Both the position numbers and the translations under genes were made by a program. Below are positions 34,450 through 41,910 of a stretch of 64,000 nt of DNA, piece after piece (positions within the stretch are counted from its first letter, which is position 1; each line of letters starts with the position of its first letter). This stretch comes from Sinorhizobium sp. RAC02 (lineage in GTDB: Bacteria; Pseudomonadota; Alphaproteobacteria; Rhizobiales; Rhizobiaceae). The notes below the pieces were generated by a model. It saw only the letters and a program-made list of their open reading frames with translations, was not told where the DNA came from and ran no database searches. The stretch covers positions 1,550,001-1,614,000 of the forward strand of contig NZ_CP016452.1 of assembly GCF_001713395.1 (NCBI RefSeq), in the 5' to 3' direction.

Positions 34450-35403
34450 TCAACCCAACTGGATACGGGGATCGATGACCGCATAGGCGAGATCGACCAG
34501 GAAATTGACCACGATGAAGATGACCGTCAGCACTAGGACGATGCCCTGGATGACGATGAAATCACTGCGCGACACGGACTCGATGAACAGGCGTCCGATG
34601 CCGTTGAGGGAAAAGACCTGTTCGATGACGACGAGGCTGCCGACGAGCAGCGCGAATTCCAGCCCGATCATGGTGATCGTCGGCAACAGCGAATTGGGAA
34701 TGACATGGCGGCGGATGATGGCGGCCGCCGCGAGCCCCTTGGCGCGTGCCGTGCGCACGAAATCCTCGTGCATGGTTTCGATCACCGAGGAGCGCATCAT
34801 GCGGATGAGGATCGCCGAATAGCGATAGCCGACGGCGACGGCGGGCAGGATCAACTGCTGCAGGAGGGTCAGCGGGTCTTTGAAGACGGAGGCCGTGCCG
34901 AGCGGCGGCAGCCAGTTGAAATACCACAGCATGGCGAGCGCCACGACCATGCCGAACCAGAAGGACGGCAGCGCCATGCCGGCGATGGCGAAGGTACGGA
35001 TCGCGTAGTCGACGATACTGCCCGGATAGATGCCGGCGATGGTGCCAAGCGGAATGGCGATGAGGATCGCGACGATCATGCTGAGCGCCGCCACCTGCAG
35101 CGTCACCGGCAGGCGGGAGAAAATCTCCTCCGAGACGGGTTTTACCGTCCAGTGCGAATGGCCGAGATCGAAGGTCGCGAGGTCCTTCAGAAAATCGGCA
35201 TATTGCACGACGAGCGGCCGGTCGAGACCGAGGCGGCTGCGCTCGGCGGCGACCAGCTCGACCGTCGGGTTGCCGCCCTCGGCGCGCAGCATGGTTTCCA
35301 CAATATCGCCCGGCAACACGTTGAGCATGAAGAAGGTCAGCGTCGCCACGCCGAGAAGCGTGGGGATGGCGAGGAGGAGACGTCTGCCGATGAACGGAAG
35401 CAT
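34450..35403 (-). CDS. ABC permease, DppB type, second importer
   Basis: This 317-residue protein starts MLPFIGRRLLLAIPTLLGVATLTFFML, followed by the DppB-type periplasmic loop (LGLDRPLVVQYADFL and DLGHSHW) and the coupling loop EDFVRTARAKGLA. It ends with the family sequence FLVDLAYAVIDPRIQLG. It lies 4 bases after the fused ATPase gene and 4 bases before the DppC gene, so all three are tightly co-transcribed. Confidence 0.92.
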   Translation of the reverse strand: MLPFIGRRLLLAIPTLLGVATLTFFMLNVLPGDIVETMLRAEGGNPTVELVAAERSRLGLDRPLVVQYADFLKDLATFDLGHSHWTVKPVSEEIFSRLPVTLQVAALSMIVAILIAIPLGTIAGIYPGSIVDYAIRTFAIAGMALPSFWFGMVVALAMLWYFNWLPPLGTASVFKDPLTLLQQLILPAVAVGYRYSAILIRMMRSSVIETMHEDFVRTARAKGLAAAAIIRRHVIPNSLLPTITMIGLEFALLVGSLVVIEQVFSLNGIGRLFIESVSRSDFIVIQGIVLVLTVIFIVVNFLVDLAYAVIDPRIQLG

Positions 35404-35407
35404 GGCG

Positions 35408-37456
35408 TTAGACCCTTATGCAGGCGGCGTGATGCGTCTTGGAAAAGGCGACGGATTTCGGCACCGCCTTTCCGCAGGCTTCCACCGCCATGGGACAGCG
35501 TGTGCGAAAGACACAGCCGCTCGGCGGGTTGAGGGGTGACGGCAGTTCGCCGGATATTTTTGCCTCCGGCGCGCCTGCATCCGCCGCGAAGGACGGCACG
35601 GCGGCGAGCAGCGCCTTCGTGTAGGGGTGGCGGGGATTGGAAAAGAGTTCGGCCCGCGTCGCCGTCTCCACCACCCGGCCGAGATACATCACCGCCACGA
35701 CATCGGAAATGTGGCGCACGACGGCGAGGTCATGGGCGACGAAGAGATAGCTGAGGCCGAGTTTTGCCTGCAAATCTGCCAGCAGGTTCATGATCTGCGC
35801 CTGGATCGACACATCGAGTGCCGAGACCGGCTCGTCGCAGACGATGAGCCGCGGGCTCATGCCAAGCGCACGGGCGATGCCGACACGCTGGCGCTGGCCG
35901 CCAGACATCTGGTGCGGATAGCGCTCGGCCATCTCCGCTGGAAGGCCGACGAGATCGAGCAATTCCTCCACGCGCGTGCGTGCCTCCCGCTGGTCCTTGC
36001 AGATGCCGTGCACCAGCAACGGCTCGGCAAGGATGGAGCCAATGCGGTGGCGCGGATTGAGCGAGGTGGAGGGATCCTGGTAGACGACCTGGATCTGGCG
36101 GCGCAGCGCAAGAAGGTCGCGCTTGCCGGCCGTCAGGATGTCACGGCCCTCGAAATCGGCACGGCCGCCTGTCGCATCCTGGAGGCGCAGCAGCGTGCGC
36201 ACCACCGTCGTCTTGCCGCAGCCCGATTCCCCGACGAGGCCGAGTGTGCCGCCTTGCGGGATGTCGAAGGAGACGTCTTCCGCCGCGCGCACCACCGCGC
36301 CGCGCTTCAAAGGAAAATGCCGGGTCAGGCCGCGCACGCTGAGCACGGTTTCGCCAGGGCTGCGTTCAGAGCCAGCCGCCGCGGGATGGCCGTCCTGCGG
36401 CAGCGCATCTACGACCGGATGGAAGCAGGCATAGTGCCGGCCCCCGGCAACCGTATCGGTCGGTACACTGCCGCAGGCCGCCGTCGCCGCGCCACAGCGG
36501 GGGCTGAAAGCGCAGCCGGCGGGGAAGCGCGCCGGGCTCGGCGGCTGTCCGGGAATCGTATGCAGGCGTGCCTGCCGTGGCTGGTCGAGCCGTGGCACGG
36601 CCATCAGCAGGCCCGCCGTATAGCGATGGCGCGGCCGGCGTAGCACTTCCTCCACCGAGCCGGATTCGACGATACGCCCGCCATACATGACATTGACGCG
36701 ATCGGCATAGCGGGCGACCAGCGCCAGATTGTGGGTGATCAGCACCAGGCCGACGCCGGTCTCCTTCACCAGCGAGCGCAGCAGATCGAGGATCTGCGCC
36801 TGGATGGTAACGTCGAGTGCCGTGGTCGGCTCGTCGGCGATAATGACCTTGGGATTGCAGGAGAGCGCGATGGCGATGACGACGCGCTGGCGCATGCCGC
36901 CGGAAAATTCGTGCGGATACTGGTCCATCCGCCGTTCCGGATCGGTAACGCCGACCCGCGTCAGAAGATCGACGGCACGTTTGCGGGCGGCCAGGGCATC
37001 GAGCCCGAGATGCTCCAGCATCGGCTCCATGATCTGCCGGCCGACGGTCATCAGCGGATTGAGCGAGGTCATCGGCTCCTGGAACACCATGGCGATGTCC
37101 CGGCCGCGCAGGCGCCGCATCGCGTCCTCCGGCAGGCGAAGATAGTCGCGTCCAGCGAGCCGCACCTCGCCGGAAAAGCGCGCTGTCTGCGGATCGGGGA
37201 GCAGCCGCATCACCGCAAGCGAGGAGACCGACTTGCCGCAGCCGGATTCCCCCACCAGCGCCACCAGCTCGCCGGCGTGCACATCGTAGCTGACATCACG
37301 CACGATATGCAGCAGCCGGTCGTTCGAGCGGAACTGGACGTTGAGGTTGCGGACGGAAAGGAGCGGTTCCGCCGCCGTATCGGATCGAGCTTGCATGGTT
37401 CCGGCCTCAGTCGCGCCGCGTTGCAGGGCCGCTATGCTGGGTGATTCGATGAACAT
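35408..37456 (-). CDS. fused dual ATPase of second oligopeptide-type ABC importer
   Basis: This 682-residue protein carries two full ATP-binding domains. The first has GESGCGKSVSSLAVM, FSGGMRQRVVIAIAL and [11 protein letters not shown]; the second has [30 protein letters not shown] and IVCDEPVSALD. Both end with the oligopeptide-family C-terminal region containing cysteines (FSPRCGAATAACG and FRTRCPMAVEACG). The ATG at 37456 follows GGGGAGGAG. Like the ATPase of the first importer it is a natural D-F fusion. It powers the permeases encoded directly downstream. Confidence 0.93.
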   Translation of the reverse strand: MFIESPSIAALQRGATEAGTMQARSDTAAEPLLSVRNLNVQFRSNDRLLHIVRDVSYDVHAGELVALVGESGCGKSVSSLAVMRLLPDPQTARFSGEVRLAGRDYLRLPEDAMRRLRGRDIAMVFQEPMTSLNPLMTVGRQIMEPMLEHLGLDALAARKRAVDLLTRVGVTDPERRMDQYPHEFSGGMRQRVVIAIALSCNPKVIIADEPTTALDVTIQAQILDLLRSLVKETGVGLVLITHNLALVARYADRVNVMYGGRIVESGSVEEVLRRPRHRYTAGLLMAVPRLDQPRQARLHTIPGQPPSPARFPAGCAFSPRCGAATAACGSVPTDTVAGGRHYACFHPVVDALPQDGHPAAAGSERSPGETVLSVRGLTRHFPLKRGAVVRAAEDVSFDIPQGGTLGLVGESGCGKTTVVRTLLRLQDATGGRADFEGRDILTAGKRDLLALRRQIQVVYQDPSTSLNPRHRIGSILAEPLLVHGICKDQREARTRVEELLDLVGLPAEMAERYPHQMSGGQRQRVGIARALGMSPRLIVCDEPVSALDVSIQAQIMNLLADLQAKLGLSYLFVAHDLAVVRHISDVVAVMYLGRVVETATRAELFSNPRHPYTKALLAAVPSFAADAGAPEAKISGELPSPLNPPSGCVFRTRCPMAVEACGKAVPKSVAFSKTHHAACIRV

Positions 37457-37491
37457 GCGCGTCTCCTCCCCGTCCTGTCCATGCCGGCCGC

Positions 37492-38370
37492 TCACGCGAA
37501 GCCGAACAACCTGTTGGGATTGTCGACGAGAATTTTCTGGCGGTCGGCCGGATCAGGCGCCCATTCGACGAGCAGGTTCAGGAGCTCGCCCGTGTCTCGG
37601 CCGGATTTCGGGATATGCGGCCAGTCCGAACCCCAGATCGCACGGCGCGGATCCGTCTCGACGATGGCCTTCGCCACATGGGCGACGGCCCCGTAGCCCT
37701 TGTCCTTCGCGATGCGATAAGGGCCGCTGAGCTTCAGGTAGCAGTGACTTTCCACCATCAGCGTCAGAAGCTTCTGGAAGTCGCGCTCCGTCAGCCCGTC
37801 CTCTTCCGCCATATAGCCCATGTGATCGATGACATAGGGGGCCGTCAGCGTGCCGAGGAAGCCGATGAGGTCGCGCACCACGCGGCCCGGCACGTAGAAT
37901 TGCAGGTGCCAGCCGAACGGCGCGATTTTTGCTGCCATGCGGGTGATGTAGGCCTCGATATCCTCGATCGGCTGGTCGGCACGCTTGAAGAGGTCGAGCC
38001 GCAAGCCGCGCACGCCATGCTCGTGCAGCGCCTCCAGTTCGGTGTTGGATACGTCGTCCTCCACCATGGCGACGCCGCGCGACGCTCCGCCGCCAAGTTT
38101 CAAGGCGTCGAGCATGCAGCGGTTGTCCGTGCCGTAGAAACTCGGCTGCACGATGATGTAGCGATCGAGATGCAACACCTTCATCAGGTCATGGAAATGA
38201 TCGAGCTTGCCATCCGGCAGCGTGTAATGCGGCTTTGCCACATGGGGATAGAGGGAAAGCGGCCCGAAGACATGCATATGCGCGTCGCAGGCGCCCTTCG
38301 GCACGTCGAAGCTCGGACGCGTCAGGCCGGCAAGCGGCAGCATGGGTTCGGAGGTCAGCGGCTCGGTCAT
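37492..38370 (-). CDS. amidohydrolase 2 family, PDC-hydrolase/lactonase-like
   Basis: This 292-residue TIM-barrel enzyme has the metal motif CDAHMHVFGP, then YIIVQPSFYGTDN, HGVRGLRLDLF, HLQFYV, VIDHMGY and the late GSDWPH, typical of the 2-pyrone-4,6-dicarboxylate lactonase branch of amidohydrolases. Such enzymes hydrolyse lactones or decarboxylate aromatic acids. It lies between the ABC ATPase and the HpcH/HpaI aldolase, so it probably takes part in the breakdown of the compound brought in by the importer. The substrate is unknown. Confidence 0.87.
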   Translation of the reverse strand: MTEPLTSEPMLPLAGLTRPSFDVPKGACDAHMHVFGPLSLYPHVAKPHYTLPDGKLDHFHDLMKVLHLDRYIIVQPSFYGTDNRCMLDALKLGGGASRGVAMVEDDVSNTELEALHEHGVRGLRLDLFKRADQPIEDIEAYITRMAAKIAPFGWHLQFYVPGRVVRDLIGFLGTLTAPYVIDHMGYMAEEDGLTERDFQKLLTLMVESHCYLKLSGPYRIAKDKGYGAVAHVAKAIVETDPRRAIWGSDWPHIPKSGRDTGELLNLLVEWAPDPADRQKILVDNPNRLFGFA

Positions 38371-38401
38371 GAAAGAATCCTTGGCAAATGGGCATAATGG
38401 A

Positions 38402-39205
38402 TCAGGCGGAGACCGCGGCCTGCCACCTGGCGATCCGCTGGTCGAGAATGTCGACGAAAATGTCGGTGTCGATGGCGGCGAAGACGTAGGGAGCAGCGCC
38501 GAGATCGACGAGCCGGCGGTATTGCTCCGGCCCCTTGAGGCCGCCGATGATGGCGAGCTTGCCGTGTTTTTTCGCGGCCGCGATGACGCGCCGGCACAGC
38601 GCCATGATGGGCTCGGCCTCGACATCGCCGAGCATGCCCATATTGGCGGAGAGATCGTTGAGGCCGAGCCCTACGGCATCGACGCCCTCAACGGCGGCGA
38701 TGGCCTCGACATTGTCGACCGCCTTGGTGGATTCGAGCAGCACCTGCAGGAAGACGGACCGGTTCGCCGCCGCCGCCCGTTCCCTGGGATCGATCCGCCG
38801 GAAGCCGAAGCTGGAGGTCAGCGCATTGTGCGAGCGCCCGCCTTCCGGGGGATAGCGACAATAGCTGACGGCCTTTTGCGCATCCTCTTCCGTCTCGATC
38901 TGGGGAATGATCAGCCCGGAGGCACCACCATCGAGCACTCGGCCGATCACGCCGAAATCACCCTCCGGCACGCGCACCCAGGCGTCGAGCCCAAGGTCAC
39001 GCGCCGTCGCCGTCATCTGGGCGGTGGTATCGAGCGGAATGGTGCTGTGCTCGAGGTCGATCCAGATGGCGTCGTAGCCGGAACTCGCCGCCATGCGCAC
39101 GAAATCCACCGAACGGGCAGTGCGGATCCCCAGGGTATAGCAGGGGTCTCCGGCGCGAAGGCGCTCGGCAAAGGTCCGGCCGTTTCGCGACGACACGTCC
39201 AGCAT
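38402..39205 (-). CDS. HpcH/HpaI family aldolase
   Basis: This 267-residue enzyme has the class II pyruvate-aldolase pattern: YDAIWIDLEHSTIPLD, LDAWVRVPEGD, GASGLIIPQIETEEDA, FLQVLLEST and VDAVGLGLNDLSANMG, including metal-binding Glu and Asp positions. The family cleaves 4-hydroxy-2-keto acids to pyruvate and an aldehyde. I chose the ATG at 39205 because GGGAGGAG lies just upstream; ATGs at 39238 and 39220 lack this. It is the first gene of the operon, and a striking palindrome lies upstream at 39291-39323. Confidence 0.9.
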   Translation of the reverse strand: MLDVSSRNGRTFAERLRAGDPCYTLGIRTARSVDFVRMAASSGYDAIWIDLEHSTIPLDTTAQMTATARDLGLDAWVRVPEGDFGVIGRVLDGGASGLIIPQIETEEDAQKAVSYCRYPPEGGRSHNALTSSFGFRRIDPRERAAAANRSVFLQVLLESTKAVDNVEAIAAVEGVDAVGLGLNDLSANMGMLGDVEAEPIMALCRRVIAAAKKHGKLAIIGGLKGPEQYRRLVDLGAAPYVFAAIDTDIFVDILDQRIARWQAAVSA

Positions 39206-39290
39206 CTGGTCTCCTCCCATGCGGATGCTGGCATGCATCCGATGACCAAACGCTAACGCAAACCGGTGATTAGCTCCAATTCACAAAGTG

Positions 39291-39323
39291 GCGGAATTGA
39301 TTGGCAATACCAATCAATTCCGC
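39291..39323. promoter_or_regulatory. perfect 14-bp inverted repeat upstream of the aldolase-importer operon
   Basis: GCGGAATTGATTGG (39291-39304), five bases, and CCAATCAATTCCGC (39310-39323) form a perfect palindrome about 86 bases before the aldolase start. No T run follows on either strand, so an operator is more likely than a terminator. It may be the site of the LysR regulator encoded at 30977 or of another regulator. Confidence 0.65.
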
Positions 39324-39356
39324 ATTGGACCGTAAAGCGGTCGAGGATGTTCTCGC

Positions 39357-39803
39357 TTATTCCGAGGCTGGGGCAACAAGCGCATCCCGTAGCTTCTGGA
39401 CGCTTTCGTTGAGGGCGATGATTTCCTCCACAGTCATGCCGGAGCGTTGCAGCAGGGTATCGGTCAGGCAGCCGGTCTGCGCCTGCAGGCCCCTGCCCTT
39501 GTCGGTCAGGTGCACGCCGACCAGCCGCTCATCCTTCGTCGAGCGTTGGCGCACCACGAAACCGGCCGCTTCCAGGCGCTTGACCAGCGGCGTGATGGTG
39601 CTGGGCTCCAGCGCGAGGCGGTCGGCGATGACCGAGATTGTCTGGCCATCCGCCTCCCATAAGACGCTGAGGACGAGATATTGCGGGTAAGTAATGCCCA
39701 GTGCATCGAGCATCGGCTTGTAGGTGCGGTTGATGGCGATGGTCGTGCCGTAGAGCGAAAAGCACAGCTGGCTATCGAGCGGGATCGGTTGGGGGGCAGT
39801 CAT
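39357..39803 (-). CDS. ohrR: OhrR-like MarR family redox regulator
   Basis: This 148-residue protein has LDSQLCFSLYG with the conserved N-terminal reactive cysteine (Cys14), then YKPMLDALGITYPQYLVLSVLWE and the recognition helix LEPSTITPLVKRLEAAGFV, the pattern of OhrR. A second cysteine at residue 112 suits the two-cysteine type that senses organic peroxides through disulfide formation. The ATG at 39803 is chosen for its GGAG site. Unusually, the divergent gene encodes an alpha/beta hydrolase, not an Ohr peroxidase. Two palindromes in the spacer are its likely operators. Confidence 0.85.
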   Translation of the reverse strand: MTAPQPIPLDSQLCFSLYGTTIAINRTYKPMLDALGITYPQYLVLSVLWEADGQTISVIADRLALEPSTITPLVKRLEAAGFVVRQRSTKDERLVGVHLTDKGRGLQAQTGCLTDTLLQRSGMTVEEIIALNESVQKLRDALVAPASE

Positions 39804-39852
39804 TGCGGGTCTCCGGTTTGGGTTCATGAGGGCAACATACCACAAAAAATGA

Positions 39853-39864
39853 TTATCGCGATAA
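39853..39864. promoter_or_regulatory. probable OhrR operator 1, perfect palindrome
   Basis: TTATCGCGATAA is a perfect 12-bp palindrome in the divergent spacer, 50 bases from the regulator start. The same ATGATTATCGCG context is repeated 53 bases further on. Confidence 0.6.
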
Positions 39865-39905
39865 AAAACATCTGGACAAAGGTGCGAGGTGCGCGTATCA
39901 AATGA

Positions 39906-39917
39906 TTATCGCGGTAA
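39906..39917. promoter_or_regulatory. probable OhrR operator 2, near-perfect palindrome
   Basis: TTATCGCGGTAA repeats operator 1 with a single change, and a further half site GGTTATCGC follows at 39919-39927. It lies 33-44 bases before the hydrolase start, suited to repression. Confidence 0.6.
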
Positions 39918-39949
39918 TGGTTATCGCATCACATCAAAGGAGAGACCCA

Positions 39950-40723
39950 ATGTCCATCGTCAACACCCTGCTCGCTACCGCCGCCTCCCTCTTCGTCGCC
40001 GCTGCCGCCGTCGTGCCGGCCGCCCACGCCCAGTCCGCTCCCGCCAAGTCCATCGTGCTCGTCCATGGCGGCTTCGTCGATGGCTCCGGCTGGCAGGGCG
40101 TCTACAACATCCTCAAGAAGGACGGCTACAACGTCACCATCGTCCAGAACCCCACCCTCTCGCTTGCCGATGATGTCGCTGTTACCAAGCGCGCCATCGC
40201 TGCTGCCGAAGGCGATGTCATCCTCGTCGGGCACTCCTATGGTGGTGTGATCGTCTCCGAAGCCGGCACCGATCCCAAGGTGAAGGGTCTCGTCTATATC
40301 GCCGCCTTCGCCCCCGATGCCGGCGAATCCATCGCAAAGCTCATCGCCAACCCGCCGGAAGGTGCAGCCGTTCCGCCGATCCTGCCGCCGCAGGATGGTT
40401 TCCTCTTCCTGGACAAGCAGAAGTTCGCAGCCGCCTTCGCCGCGGACGTCGATCCGGAACTTGCTGCCTTCATGGCTGACTCGCAGGTTCCGTGGGGTGT
40501 CGAGGCGCTCGCCGGTGAAGTGACGGTTCCCGCCTGGAAACAAAAGCCGAGCTGGTATCTCGTCGCCACCGAAGACCACATGATCCCGGTCGACGCCCAG
40601 CGCGGCATGGCAAAGCGTGCCGGTGCCACCACCGTCGACCAGGCCGGCAGCCACGCCGTCTACGTCTCTCAGCCAAACGCCGTCGCCAAGATCATCGAGG
40701 ATGCCGCGAACGGCGTGAAATAA
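39950..40723 (+). CDS. secreted alpha/beta hydrolase
   Basis: This 257-residue protein has a signal peptide (MSIVNTLLATAASLFVAAAA, cleavage after AHA), then IVLVHGGFVDGSGW (oxyanion region), the nucleophile elbow GHSYGG, and a C-terminal histidine in QAGSHAVYVSQP. These suit an active serine esterase or hydrolase of the salicylate-esterase-like branch, exported to the periplasm. An AAAGGAGAG ribosome binding site precedes the ATG. It is divergent from an OhrR-like gene and probably induced by organic peroxides or a related reactive compound. The substrate is unknown. Confidence 0.87.
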   Translation: MSIVNTLLATAASLFVAAAAVVPAAHAQSAPAKSIVLVHGGFVDGSGWQGVYNILKKDGYNVTIVQNPTLSLADDVAVTKRAIAAAEGDVILVGHSYGGVIVSEAGTDPKVKGLVYIAAFAPDAGESIAKLIANPPEGAAVPPILPPQDGFLFLDKQKFAAAFAADVDPELAAFMADSQVPWGVEALAGEVTVPAWKQKPSWYLVATEDHMIPVDAQRGMAKRAGATTVDQAGSHAVYVSQPNAVAKIIEDAANGVK

Positions 40724-40749
40724 TCCGACACACGCCGATGACGACAGGC

Positions 40750-40784
40750 AAAGCCCTCGGATGTGGAAACATCCGGGGGCTTTT
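40750..40784 (+). terminator. rho-independent terminator after the hydrolase gene
   Basis: AAAGCCC and CGGATG (40750-40763) pair with CATCCG and GGGCTTTT (40770-40784), with a 6-base loop, one mismatch and a T run. It can also serve the convergent gene that ends at 40788. Confidence 0.8.
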
Positions 40785-40787
40785 CGT

Positions 40788-41324
40788 TCAGAACGACACG
40801 AACGCCGCGCCGAGGGCGCCGAGAACGACGCCAAGGCCGAGTGCGAACCATGCGCGATAGCCGGCAAGCCACATCGAGGCGAGTTTGCTCATCGACAGGC
40901 CCTGGCCGCCGATCTGGGCCATCAGGGTCAGCATGTCGGAGCAGATCCACTCTTCGGCAATCTTTCCGTTCGCAATGCGGTAGATCTCGGTGCTCTCGTA
41001 ATCGACCTTCTTGCCGGTCGGCTGGATGCCGAGGAACTCACCGGCATGGGTGCCGGTAATGCGCAGCCGGACAGCAACCTTGTCCTCGGCGGCAAAGATA
41101 TCCTCGATCCTCACCTGGAGGTCCGGAAAGGCGGTAAACAACAAAGCAGCATGCTTGCGCCAGGTGGCGGTTCCCTTTTTCTGGTAGGGCACGCCGGCAA
41201 TGTTGATGAGAAAGTCCGGCGGCATCAGATCGACGACTGCATCCGCGTCCTTGCGGCCAAGCGCCGCAAAGGCCGTCCGCATCAGCGCGATGTTGGATTG
41301 AGGGGTGGAAAGCGGTATCGTCAT
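40788..41324 (-). CDS. SnoaL-like ester cyclase family protein with C-terminal membrane tail
   Basis: This 178-residue protein has an NTF2-like SnoaL fold: MRTAFAALGRKDADAVVDLMPPDF at the start, AFPDLQVRIEDIFAAEDKVAVRLRITGTHAGEFLGIQPTGK-type strands in the middle, and KIAEEWICSDM. After the domain the last 20 residues (ALGLGVVLGALGAAFVSF) form a membrane segment, so the protein is probably tail-anchored. Family members are epimerases, cyclases or of unknown role. It is divergent from a MarR regulator 38 bases away, which probably controls it. Confidence 0.82.
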   Translation of the reverse strand: MTIPLSTPQSNIALMRTAFAALGRKDADAVVDLMPPDFLINIAGVPYQKKGTATWRKHAALLFTAFPDLQVRIEDIFAAEDKVAVRLRITGTHAGEFLGIQPTGKKVDYESTEIYRIANGKIAEEWICSDMLTLMAQIGGQGLSMSKLASMWLAGYRAWFALGLGVVLGALGAAFVSF

Positions 41325-41362
41325 GCGAAGCTCCTAATTCGAGAAGTGCGCATCGCGATATA
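41325..41362. promoter_or_regulatory. short divergent spacer with ATCGCGAT palindrome
   Basis: The 38-base spacer contains the 8-bp palindrome ATCGCGAT (41352-41359), the same core as in the OhrR-type operators at 39853-39864. It is a candidate site for the divergent MarR regulator. Confidence 0.4.
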
Positions 41363-41845
41363 ATGAATAATATACATAATGACAATGATACATCATCTGC
41401 GCCAGATGAGATCGCCTTGGCGCGTCTCTTCCTGGTGACGGTGATCCTGTCGGACGACATGAAGCGCGGCCTGGAAGAGCGAGGCCTGACCCGGGCGCGG
41501 GCCTCGGCGCTCTGGGCAATCTCGCACCGGGACACCATTACCCAGCGCGAACTTGCCGATGCGCTGAAGGTCACCCCCCGCAACGTCACCACGCTCATCG
41601 ACGGCCTGGAAAAGACCGGTTTCGTAAAACGGAGAGATCATCCGAATGACCGGCGCGCGATCCTGCTCGACCTCACCTCAGCCGGCGTAGAAATCACCGA
41701 CCGACTGAAGCGGGAGACAGGCGAACTCGCAAAGGCGCTTTTCCAGGGCATAAGCCCCACAAAGCTGGAAGAGTTCACCGGAACCCTCGACCTCGTCATC
41801 GGGCGTCTGGAAAAGCTCGTCGCGCAATCGTCGACGCAGACCTGA
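41363..41845 (+). CDS. MarR family transcriptional regulator
   Basis: This 160-residue protein has the MarR winged-helix core: ARASALWAISHRDTITQRELADALKVTPRNVTTLIDGLEKTG (recognition helix within it) and the wing KRRDHPNDRRAILLDLT. It lacks the N-terminal reactive cysteine of the OhrR type. The start ATG has a poor ribosome binding site, and translation may begin slightly downstream. It is divergent from the SnoaL-like gene and likely represses it. Confidence 0.87.
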   Translation: MNNIHNDNDTSSAPDEIALARLFLVTVILSDDMKRGLEERGLTRARASALWAISHRDTITQRELADALKVTPRNVTTLIDGLEKTGFVKRRDHPNDRRAILLDLTSAGVEITDRLKRETGELAKALFQGISPTKLEEFTGTLDLVIGRLEKLVAQSSTQT

Positions 41846-41910
41846 CGGAAAGCCGGTGGTCATGCGGATCCCCCTGTTCCGCCTTGGCCCCGCCGAAGAT
41901 GCCAGAGCCT

